NCBI GenBank assembly: GCA_021809365.1
Contig: JAKBAC010000059.1
Location: forward strand, 1 to 17,832
Reading direction: 5' to 3'
From: Planctomycetota bacterium
Lineage (GTDB): Bacteria; Planctomycetota; Phycisphaerae; WQYP01
DNA: 17,832 nt
Below are positions 1 through 6,410 of this stretch, in pieces. The notes under the pieces are model-generated. The model saw only the letters and a program-made list of their open reading frames with translations, was not told the DNA's origin and searched no databases. The translations under genes were made by a program, and so were the position numbers. Each line of letters opens with the position of its first letter. The stretch's first letter is position 1.

Positions 1-559
1 ACACGTACAGGGGTAGAAAGCAGTATTCATCGTAATATCCATGGAAGAACCGTCCTTCCTGTTGTCCATGGATGGGGTCGTTGGTGGCGTCAAAATCCAG
101 AACCAGTTCCTTGGGCGCTTCCCGATGGGATTCGATGAACTGTTCCACCATCAGCGACGCCATCTTCAAGCACGCCTTTCGGCTCACGCGGTTCTCCAGT
201 CGGCACAGCGTCGGCGGCGAGGCCAAGGGCTTCTCGTCATCCACACCCCGGTTGGTCACAATCTGCCAGAGCGGATCCTTACGCAGGGTCTGGTGGTCGT
301 TGAGGTCTTCCCAGCCGCAGGCAATGCTCATCACACGCTGGGCGATCATGGTGCGCTGTTGATGCTCAATACAATCTGGATCGCGCGGATCGGGGATGCA
401 GGCGGATATACGCTTCACCAGATTCAGCCGCCGATCCACTTCCCGCAATAATAGTGCCCCGGCATCCGAGGTGATCTTGCCGCCATCGAATTCCAGCACT
501 AATTTCTGTCGCCGAAGCGACGACAATGAGATGGATTTGGTGGTACAGTCTGTAGACAT
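1..559 (-). CDS. IS1380-family transposase, N-terminal part (runs off window)
   Basis: Reading the minus strand from the ATG at 559 gives 186 codons with no stop before the window edge, so this is the 5' part of a longer gene. The translation begins MSTDCTTKSISLSSL and contains KLVLEFDGGKITSDAGALLL, an N-terminal signature of IS1380-type DDE transposases. Near the edge it has LVLDFDATNDPIHGQQEG then FFHGYYDEYCFLPLYV, the conserved block around the first catalytic aspartate. A good ribosome-binding site (GGGAGG, 7 bases before the ATG) supports the start. The enzyme would cut and join the ends of its own element. The visible part has no frameshift, so the gene may be intact; the catalytic C-terminal half is not in the window. 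Family assignment is by recognition of these motifs and is quite secure. Confidence 0.9.
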   Translation of the reverse strand, partial: MSTDCTTKSISLSSLRRQKLVLEFDGGKITSDAGALLLREVDRRLNLVKRISACIPDPRDPDCIEHQQRTMIAQRVMSIACGWEDLNDHQTLRKDPLWQIVTNRGVDDEKPLASPPTLCRLENRVSRKACLKMASLMVEQFIESHREAPKELVLDFDATNDPIHGQQEGRFFHGYYDEYCFLPLYV

Positions 560-667
560 GACTTTGCCTCCCTGCAAATTGAAAAAGTGCTACCACGACA
601 TTGATTTTACTAAGTGTAACGCCTGCGGCCAAGCCGCCGCCAGCTAAAACTGATGAAATATCCGGGT

Positions 668-711
668 TAGTGCCCTGTTCCATCCGTAATTACGGGTGGA
701 ACAGGGCACTA
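668..711. repeat. 44-bp near-perfect palindrome upstream of the transposase gene
   Basis: The arms begin TAGTGCCCTGTTCCA and end with its exact complement, TGGAACAGGGCACTA. The centre CCGTAATTACGG is also self-complementary, and only one symmetric pair is mismatched. It lies about 110 bases upstream of the IS1380 transposase start, where the element's end would be expected, so it could be or contain an IS terminus, a small non-autonomous element, or a strong hairpin. The right half (687-711) recurs at 17290-17314 with 21 of 25 bases identical. Its role is not known. Confidence 0.75.
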
Positions 712-789
712 GACGGGTTTACAGCAAAGGGATCGGAACCAGGAGACGTGGCCGGGGCGAATGTTAACAACCGACGAGCAACGTTGACG

Positions 790-951
790 AACCGCAAAGA
801 CACAAAGAGTTTCTGAACCACGAGGAAACAGAGGATGACGAAGACGGATTTACCATAAAACGATGACGCAGAGGTTTTCGAACCACGAGGTAAGGGAGGT
901 AAACGGAGGTCGACGACAACGGAGTTACCACAAAGACACCAAGGCACAAAG
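790..951. repeat. CCGCAAAG/ACCACAAAG repeat block, left flank of GxxExxY gene 1
   Basis: Several degenerate copies of an ACC(G/A)CAAAGACACAAAG-like unit run in the purine-rich orientation on the plus strand, with variants such as ACCACGAGGAAACAGAGG between them. The same words occur in the complementary orientation on the other side of the GxxExxY gene (1379-1651), so the gene sits between inverted repeat blocks. The innermost copy (927-951) ends 8 bases from the stop codon. Confidence 0.7.
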
Positions 952-958
952 TTTGCGT

Positions 959-1354
959 TTATAGTACCACGCGGCGGATGCCGTCTTTCAATAAGGCCTC
1001 GTTAAAATTAATCAGAAATCCAAGGCGGGTACCGGTTAGCTTGAGGTAGGTCATGAGTTGTGCCGTATGTACGGGCAGCAACCCAGCGACGGATTTAATT
1101 TCAACAATTACCACTCCGGCCACAAGTAAATCCAGTCGTAGCCCAGCATCCAAGGTATTTCCCTTGTATTGCACAGGTAGAACAACCTGGGTTTGAAACT
1201 CAATTCCCTGTTGCCTGAGTTCCTCGCAAAGACAAGCCTCGTAAATACTCTCAAGCAATCCAGGCCCCAACTCCCGGTGAACAACAAACGCCGCATTGAG
1301 AACACGCGACGCCACCAACTCCGTAGGCCTCGGTATTTCAACGGGTGTTTTCAT
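959..1354 (-). CDS. GxxExxY protein (PD-(D/E)XK nuclease-like), copy 1
   Basis: A 131-residue protein from the ATG at 1354. An in-frame GTG at 1369 would add five residues, but the ATG gives an N-terminus matching copy 2 in length. The family signature GPGLLESIYEACL carries the GxxExxY motif, followed by a PD-(D/E)XK-like core, LRLDLLVAGVVIVEIKSV, with aspartate and the E-I-K triad. The ending LGFLINFNEALLKDGIRRVV is typical of the family. The fold suggests nuclease ancestry, but the biological role is unestablished. It lies between blocks of CCGCAAAG-type repeats in opposite orientations. It is clearly related to, but diverged from, copy 2 at 4425-4820, so the two are not a recent duplication. 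Family assignment is strong; function is open. Confidence 0.92.
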   Translation of the reverse strand: MKTPVEIPRPTELVASRVLNAAFVVHRELGPGLLESIYEACLCEELRQQGIEFQTQVVLPVQYKGNTLDAGLRLDLLVAGVVIVEIKSVAGLLPVHTAQLMTYLKLTGTRLGFLINFNEALLKDGIRRVVL

Positions 1355-1378
1355 ACATTGATTATCCACTCAATCGCT

Positions 1379-1651
1379 CTTTGTGTCATCGTGTGGTGAG
1401 TATTCTCGCCGTCGTAACGCTGCTTCGTCGTGCCTTTGTGTTTTGATGTCTTTGTGGTGAATATCGTCGTATCGTCCCCCCTTTGCGTTCTTTCGCTGCT
1501 TTGCGGTTGATCTTGTTAGTGTCGTCGCACCTTTGTGTCTTGGTGGTGAATCTCCTCGTCGTCGCGTCGTGCCTTTGTGTCTTGGTGTCTTCGTGTTTAA
1601 TATCGTCGTCCCGTCTTTGCGTTCTTTCGCCGCTTTGCGGTTAAGCCGATC
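1379..1651. repeat. Repeat block right of GxxExxY gene 1, with an 87-bp direct repeat
   Basis: The pyrimidine-rich complement of the left-flank words is repeated here: CTTTGTGTC, TCTTTGTGGTGAAT and CTTTGCGTTCTTTCGC followed by (T/C)GCTTTGCGGTT. Two copies of about 87 bases, 1426-1512 and 1565-1651, match along their length, each opening CGTCGTGCCTTTGTGT and closing with the TTTGCGGTT word. The material before each copy is also similar (about 1379-1425 and 1530-1564), so the block looks like an imperfect tandem duplication of roughly 140-150 bases. It fills the gap between the GxxExxY gene and the end of the glycosyltransferase gene. No gene is supported in it. Confidence 0.75.
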
Positions 1652-1694
1652 GTCTCCCCGCAACTTCGTATTTGTCCTTCGTTTCCCGGTGAAG

Positions 1695-2915
1695 TTAATG
1701 GGCAGCTCCGGCGCGCACCCATTCCCATGTTTTAATCTGCGGAGCCGGGCGTCCGAGGCGCTGCGCAATCCCCGCAGTCCAGGAAGCGGCAAAATTTTCT
1801 GGGGAAAGATATTCACGGAGCCGCGCCGTCTTGGGGCTTGGCACAAATGAACCGCTCTGTTCCAACGCTCTGGTGATGTCATCGGCAAATGTTGTCAGAT
1901 TGTCAATGTCGGTCAGGGCACCGAGTCCGAATTCGGGCACCATGATATCCGACCAGCCAAAGCGGCTGGCCAATACGGGGCGGCCAATTACAGCCGCCTT
2001 GTTGATGATGCCGGACGGGGCACGGTGAGAGGCCCGATAAGTGGCCGCCACGACATCCGAGGCGCAGATCACCCAATTCAATTCTTCGTCGCTAAGGTAC
2101 CGATCCAGCAGGACTATTTTTCCCTTCCGCACCATTTCAGTGGGCTGCCGATTCAATAACTCCGCGATTTCCGGTCCGGCCTTTCCCCCGAGAAGCAATT
2201 TGTCATCTGGCCGTAGATTTGCTTGCGCAAAAGCCTGAATTACCAGATCGACTCCCTTTCGGGGATCAAGTACGCCTGCACACGCGATGTATCGACCCTC
2301 GACGGGAATGCCCAGACGCCGCCGCGCCTCCGCTTTTCCGATGGGGGTCACATCATCCAAAGGTTCGGGGAGCAGCGATATCCTGCCCGCCAGCGTGCTG
2401 CCCCGACGCCGAATATTTTCATACGCGATCGGATCAATGAGCGAGATTGTAGCCTTGGGCACCGCGGCAATGCTCCGCTCTTTGGCCCAGAACCAGGCGC
2501 GTTGTTTCACATTGACCGCCGGATAGGCAAAATCCGCTCGAACAAGGGTAAACGCGCAGGTTACGCCCGAAGGGATTCCCGCACGGCCCAGGGCACTGTA
2601 AAGGCCCAGCAACGCCAGCAGCGGTTCGGCGTTCGGAACCAGCAGGTGCGCTGGCCGGGCGCGCGTCAATGCCAAGGCAAGTTGGCCAATACGGTGCCCA
2701 CGGCTTTCCTTTCCAAGCCCCGTCGTAACCTCGGTGTCAGCCTGGAAAAGATGGCCAAGGGGAGCCAGATGCGTGCGGAATTCCTCCGAAGCAAACCCCT
2801 GCCGCGTAATCGCGAGGGTTATATCACAGCCCAACGCATGAAGCGCGGGAATCAGCAGCTTGAGAAAAACAAAATTGTGGCCCTTTTCGTCGGGATTAAA
2901 AATCAGAACGCGCAT
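1695..2915 (-). CDS. Glycosyltransferase, GT4/GT-B-like, atypical active-site motif
   Basis: A 406-residue protein, the usual length for a GT-B enzyme. The ATG at 2915 has a clear ribosome-binding site (AGGAG, 8 bases upstream). The N-terminal domain starts MRVLIFNPDEKGHNFVFLKL. The C-terminal domain has GVLDPRKGVDLVIQAF (about 215-230), LLLGGKAGPEI, then SDVVAATYRASHRAPSGIIN and AAVIGRPVLASRFGW. Such enzymes transfer a sugar from a nucleotide donor to a growing glycan on the cytoplasmic membrane face. In typical GT4 members two glutamates (E-x7-E) lie in the EPFGxxxxEAMA region. Here that region reads APSGIINKAAV, so both are replaced, which suggests a divergent subgroup. Divergent from the next glycosyltransferase gene. 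Donor and acceptor cannot be read from the sequence. Confidence 0.85.
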   Translation of the reverse strand: MRVLIFNPDEKGHNFVFLKLLIPALHALGCDITLAITRQGFASEEFRTHLAPLGHLFQADTEVTTGLGKESRGHRIGQLALALTRARPAHLLVPNAEPLLALLGLYSALGRAGIPSGVTCAFTLVRADFAYPAVNVKQRAWFWAKERSIAAVPKATISLIDPIAYENIRRRGSTLAGRISLLPEPLDDVTPIGKAEARRRLGIPVEGRYIACAGVLDPRKGVDLVIQAFAQANLRPDDKLLLGGKAGPEIAELLNRQPTEMVRKGKIVLLDRYLSDEELNWVICASDVVAATYRASHRAPSGIINKAAVIGRPVLASRFGWSDIMVPEFGLGALTDIDNLTTFADDITRALEQSGSFVPSPKTARLREYLSPENFAASWTAGIAQRLGRPAPQIKTWEWVRAGAAH

Positions 2916-3181
2916 GGACGGTACTCCTGGTCCTACAACGCTACTGGGTTTTCCGGCGTGCCGCGGAATGTCACTGCTCCCGTACCAATTCCCTCGCTTT
3001 TTCCAGATCAGTTTCGCACCGGCAATAACGGGCGGGATGAAAATATCTTAGTGTGCCCCGGAAATAGTCGCAAGCCGCAGGTGACGCCCGCCGAACAGGA
3101 ACGGACAGGCGCTTGCCGCCATTTGCGCCAGCGGCTAACATCCAGACAATTCAAAGGATTCCAAACAACGGTGTTTATCTT

Positions 3182-4378
3182 ATGGCGGCAGGCGACAACA
3201 ACGGTACCCGGATCGCGTGGCTCATCGCCGGTGACGAGATTGCCGGCGTGGCGCAGGCGGTGCGCGGGCTAACGGAAGCAGTGCGGCCATTGGGTATCGA
3301 GCCAATAATAATAGCATTTCACGAAGGCTCTTTTTGTGACACCATGCGATCGCTGGGGTTTGCCATTCATGTTATGAATGTCGAACCGTTGCCGGCCCTC
3401 TTTGGGGGGCTGTCCAACAGGGTTCGTCTCCAATTACGCATTCATCGCTCCAGCGCGGCTATCAGGCCCCGTCTGGCTGCCACGTTGCGCCGCCTTGATG
3501 TGAAGGGCGTTCACGCCGTTTGGCGCAACCTCATGCCGCTGGCGGCCATGGCGGCGTGGGATGCCGGTATCGTCTGTTTCTGGGAAATGTCCAACATCAT
3601 GGGCCACTACCCGTTCGCCATCAACCGGCGAATGACACAACACACGCTCCAAAAATGGAATGTCACCGCCTTGGCCAACAGTAGTTACACCGCCGCGACG
3701 TTGGGAGATCGCCCCGTTAAACCCATCGTGATGTACCTGGGGGCCGATGAAAAGCGGTTTGATCCTAAGCGTGCGGACTTCGTTACGCGGGCGGACATCG
3801 GCATCCCGGCGGATGCCATAATTCTGGGTATTTTTGCGCGGATCAAGCCGCCGAAGGGGCAGGCCCAATTGCTTGAGGCCATGACCCAATTGCCCGCAGC
3901 CTATTGCAATACCCACCTGCTGCTGCTGGGCGGGCCGACCGAAGGCGGCTTTGCCGATGAGCTGCGAGCGCTGGCGGCACGGTTGCGCGCAGGTGATCGC
4001 CTGCATATCGTTGGCAGCGTGCCCGATCCGGAGCGGTATTACGGAATTGTTGATCTGGCGATAAACGCAAGAATTGATCCGGAGCCGTTTGGCCTTTCCG
4101 TGGTGGAAGCGATGATGATGGGCAAGCCGGTACTGGTTCACGCCCTGGGCGGCCCGGCGGAAACGGTGATTGACGGCGTAACCGGCTGGCATGTACATGA
4201 GCCGACGGTGGAAGGATTCAAGGCCGGGCTGCTGCGGGCTTTGGCAGACCGCGAGAAATGGCCGGCGATGGGTGCCGCGGCGCGGGCAAGAGCACTGGAA
4301 CATTTCAGTTTGTCGAGGCAGGCCAGGCAGTACGTGGAAATCGTGCGCAAACGCCTCAGCGGCGCTGCCACTCAATGA
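3182..4378 (+). CDS. Glycosyltransferase family 4
   Basis: A 398-residue GT-B enzyme. The frame is open from a TTG at 3113, but the fold starts at RIAWLIAGDEIAGVAQAV, so I prefer the ATG at 3182. Neither start has a convincing ribosome-binding site. The C-terminal domain shows the donor-binding features of GT4: ILGIFARIKPPKGQAQLLEA, LLLLGGPTEGG, then DPEPFGLSVVEAMMMGKPV with an intact E-x7-E, and GGPAETVIDGVTGWHV. It would add a sugar to a membrane-linked glycan in the cytoplasm. It is followed at 12 bases by the inverted-repeat cassette carrying GxxExxY copy 2, then two more glycosyltransferases on the same strand, so the cassette probably split an operon. Substrate unknown. Confidence 0.9.
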   Translation: MAAGDNNGTRIAWLIAGDEIAGVAQAVRGLTEAVRPLGIEPIIIAFHEGSFCDTMRSLGFAIHVMNVEPLPALFGGLSNRVRLQLRIHRSSAAIRPRLAATLRRLDVKGVHAVWRNLMPLAAMAAWDAGIVCFWEMSNIMGHYPFAINRRMTQHTLQKWNVTALANSSYTAATLGDRPVKPIVMYLGADEKRFDPKRADFVTRADIGIPADAIILGIFARIKPPKGQAQLLEAMTQLPAAYCNTHLLLLGGPTEGGFADELRALAARLRAGDRLHIVGSVPDPERYYGIVDLAINARIDPEPFGLSVVEAMMMGKPVLVHALGGPAETVIDGVTGWHVHEPTVEGFKAGLLRALADREKWPAMGAAARARALEHFSLSRQARQYVEIVRKRLSGAATQ

Positions 4379-4389
4379 GGCCATAGCAC

Positions 4390-4860
4390 GGGGTTAACCG
4401 CAAAGAAGCAAAGGACGCAAAGAAATGATTTTGGAGCCAAGCGCGGAAGCGAATCACCTGGCCAATCTGGTGATCGGTGCGGCCATTGAAGTGCATCGAC
4501 AACTTGGGCCCGGCTACTTAGAAAGTGTTTATGAAGAATGTCTCGGGATCGAACTGACGGAAAGAGGAATTAAGTTTCAGCGACAGCATCCGATTTCCGT
4601 GCGATATAAGGGGCACATTGCGGGTGAGTCGCGCCTGGATTTACTCGTCGGGAAGATTCTAATTGTCGAATTAAAGGCGGTGGATGCATTAGCCCCCATC
4701 CACACAGCGCAAGTCATTTCGTATTTGAAGGCAACAGAATTAAGGCTAGGCCTGCTGATAAATTTTAACACAGTGCTGCTACGGAATGGGATTGATCGCA
4801 TTGTGTTGGGAAATGTATAGCTCGCCCTTTGCGTTCTTTCGCTACTTTGCGGTTAACCCC
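4390..4860 (+). mobile_element. Candidate miniature cassette: GxxExxY gene between terminal inverted repeats
   Basis: Left end 4390-4422 and right end 4827-4860 are inverted copies. The outer 16 bases (GGGGTTAACCGCAAAG) match perfectly, and the inner part of about 17 bases (A/T-AGC-(G)AAAG-ACGCAAAG) matches with a few changes. Between them is just one gene, whose ATG is two bases after the left repeat and whose stop is six bases before the right repeat. No transposase is encoded and I see no clear target duplication (flanks AGCACG and CGCGTC). That this moves as a unit is inference from the architecture. Confidence 0.55.
4425..4820 (+). CDS. GxxExxY protein (PD-(D/E)XK nuclease-like), copy 2
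   Basis: A 131-residue protein. The family signature is GPGYLESVYEECL (about 28-40). The nuclease-like core is SRLDLLVGKILIVELKAVDA, with the aspartate and E-L-K residues of a PD-(D/E)XK site. Then come HTAQVISYLKATELRLGLLI and NFNTVLLRNGIDRIVL. The ATG follows directly after the repeat GGACGCAAAGAA, which may double as its ribosome-binding region (an AAAGGA lies further upstream). Biochemical function of the family is not established. The gene has no obvious part in polysaccharide synthesis and appears to be an insertion between two glycosyltransferase genes. It shares the whole architecture with copy 1 but differs at many positions. Confidence 0.93.
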   Translation: MILEPSAEANHLANLVIGAAIEVHRQLGPGYLESVYEECLGIELTERGIKFQRQHPISVRYKGHIAGESRLDLLVGKILIVELKAVDALAPIHTAQVISYLKATELRLGLLINFNTVLLRNGIDRIVLGNV

Positions 4861-4928
4861 CGCGTCCCCCCGTGTCTGCGCGCCTTTATTAAGTTGCTGG
4901 CGAACGTCGCCGGTCGGCGGTAGAATCA

Positions 4929-6269
4929 ATGGAAATTCTTTTTGGAGTGGTAGATACATTGGTTAGTGATTCCGCAGAGCCTAAGGATTTCCAAGCGCCG
5001 GCTGCGCCGCGCCCGCGTGTGATCTGGCTGCAAAATAGTGCTGACCATTATTTCGTTCAGATGCTTGATGCCCTCAACTCTCAGGGCAGTGACGTGGAAT
5101 ACTTTGGCGTATTTTTATGCCCGCCGCCGCAGGCCAATGCGTTATACCAGACCCCCAAACATTCACCCTACATTTTCCTTGGTAACCCGGCCACCCCTCC
5201 CGGCCCGGCCAACCATCGGCACCTGGGTAAAGAGGCCAGAGAATATATTAAAAAGCTGGATTTTTCCGCCGCCATTGTGGGAGGCTATGATTCACGTTTT
5301 AAGTTGTGGGTATTACGGCATTGCCAAACACGCGGCATTCCCACCGCACTGTTTGCCGACAGCAACATCCGCGCTGAGCGGGGGCGAAAACTCAAAAAGC
5401 GGCTATGGCGGTCAGCGAAACGCTACTTCCTGCACAGTGTAATCCAACGGCTAGATCGAATAATGCCGATGAACGGTAGCGGCGTAGCGTACTGGAGGTA
5501 CTACGATGCGTCGCCGGACAGGATTGTCTGTAGCACCAGCTTTTGTGCGGTGGATGTTCCGGCGGCGCAGGCGGTAAACCGCGAGGAACTTTTTGCCCGC
5601 TACCAACTGGATCCAAAATGCAAACTTATTTTTACCGCCGCCCGATTAGTCCCGGCCAAGGCCCTGCACCTGATGGTGGAAGCATTTACAAAATCCGGGC
5701 TGGCCGAAAAGGGCTGGGTGTGGGCGGTGGCCGGTGCCGGGCCGCTGCGGCAACAACTCGAACACCAGACGGAAAAACTTAATGGTAATGCGATCCGATT
5801 TCTCGGCGCGGTGGCCCCAGTGGATATTCCGAGCCTGATGGCCCAAAGTCAATTGTTTGTTTTGCCCTCCATCTATGAACCGCACGGAATTGTGGTTACG
5901 GAAGCCATGGCGGTTGGCACGCCGGTGATCACCGGTGATTGCTGCGGTGCGGCGCGGGATTTAGTGCGGTCAGGCCGCACGGGCTGGTTATTCAAGACCG
6001 GTGATGCGGCAAGCCTGCAAACGGTGTTGGCAACAGCCACCCGTGATGCCGGACAGTTGGCGGCTATGCGTGGGGCGTGCAGCGAAGCGTTTCGAAAGTG
6101 GTATGGCCAATATGGGCCGGTGCAGGTGGTGCCTAAACTGGCAGCCGATCTTATCGCCGGGAAAAAGGAGTTTCCGGCGCCCCGTGGCCGCGGAAACTGG
6201 CTGCCAATTTTTGTCGTGGTGGCATCGGCTATACTTGCGGTAATTGCCGCATTGCTCATGGACCAGTGA
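4929..6269 (+). CDS. Glycosyltransferase family 4 with C-terminal membrane anchor
   Basis: A 446-residue protein. After about 30 residues of leader the GT-B N-domain begins RVIWLQNSADHYFVQML. The C-domain has CKLIFTAARLVPAKALHLMV, VWAVAGAGPLRQQLE, then PSIYEPHGIVVTEAMAVGTP, in which the E-x7-E motif is intact, and DLVRSGRTGWLFKTGDA. The last 24 residues, NWLPIFVVVASAILAVIAAL followed by LMDQ, form a single hydrophobic helix, preceded by a basic stretch (GKKEFPAPRGRG). This predicts a tail-anchored enzyme with its catalytic part in the cytoplasm, an uncommon layout for GT4. The ATG at 4929 has no good ribosome-binding site; I kept it as the first ATG. It follows the GxxExxY cassette. Sugar specificity unknown. 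Confidence 0.88.
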   Translation: MEILFGVVDTLVSDSAEPKDFQAPAAPRPRVIWLQNSADHYFVQMLDALNSQGSDVEYFGVFLCPPPQANALYQTPKHSPYIFLGNPATPPGPANHRHLGKEAREYIKKLDFSAAIVGGYDSRFKLWVLRHCQTRGIPTALFADSNIRAERGRKLKKRLWRSAKRYFLHSVIQRLDRIMPMNGSGVAYWRYYDASPDRIVCSTSFCAVDVPAAQAVNREELFARYQLDPKCKLIFTAARLVPAKALHLMVEAFTKSGLAEKGWVWAVAGAGPLRQQLEHQTEKLNGNAIRFLGAVAPVDIPSLMAQSQLFVLPSIYEPHGIVVTEAMAVGTPVITGDCCGAARDLVRSGRTGWLFKTGDAASLQTVLATATRDAGQLAAMRGACSEAFRKWYGQYGPVQVVPKLAADLIAGKKEFPAPRGRGNWLPIFVVVASAILAVIAALLMDQ

Positions 6270-6396
6270 GTGAACAGGGGCACGGCCCGCGCATGGCTGG
6301 TTGTCCAGCCGCAGTCACTCCGGTAGTGTACGCCTTAGCCGGTGCGTTCGGTGCCTCCGAATTCCCGGCACCGTGGGGAGATTGCCGGAGGTCCGA

Positions 6397-6406
6397 AAAG
6401 GAGGTC
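6397..6406 (+). promoter_or_regulatory. Strong ribosome-binding site that sets a TTG start
   Basis: AAAAGGAGGT includes the full AAGGAGG complement of the 16S 3' end and leaves four to five bases before the TTG at 6411. It places the start of this glycosyltransferase 69 bases inside the longest open frame. Confidence 0.75.
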
Positions 6407-6410
6407 ATAT

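Larger units (their letters stand above)
560..958. other. Gene-free stretch left of the first GxxExxY gene
   Basis: This holds the leader and probable end of the IS1380 element, the 44-bp palindrome, and then from about 790 a series of degenerate purine-rich repeats. These include AACCGCAAAGACACAAAG (790-807), ACCACGAGGAAACAGAGG (817-834), ACCACGAGG again near 882, and ACCACAAAGACACCAAGG (927-944, continuing GCACAAAG to 951) directly before the end of the GxxExxY gene. Open frames here on either strand look like no known protein and follow the repeat composition. I see no RNA gene. Confidence 0.6.

Noticed and set aside
41..451. 136-codon open frame on the plus strand
   Set aside because: It is antisense to the IS1380 transposase, whose minus-strand translation is clearly a known family.
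366..683. 105-codon open frame on the minus strand upstream of and overlapping the transposase start
   Set aside because: Out of frame with the transposase and resembling no protein; it overlaps the well-supported start region.
1370..1888. 172-codon minus-strand frame beyond the first glycosyltransferase
   Set aside because: It overlaps the glycosyltransferase C-terminus in another frame and otherwise reads through the repeat block, giving repetitive text (for example KTPRHKGTTRRRGD).
2223..3272. 349-codon plus-strand frame
   Set aside because: It is long but antisense to the glycosyltransferase at 1695-2915; the composition reflects GC-rich shadow coding and there is no recognisable domain.
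3434..4384. 316-codon minus-strand frame
   Set aside because: It is antisense to an intact GT4 gene and has a histidine/arginine-rich shadow composition.
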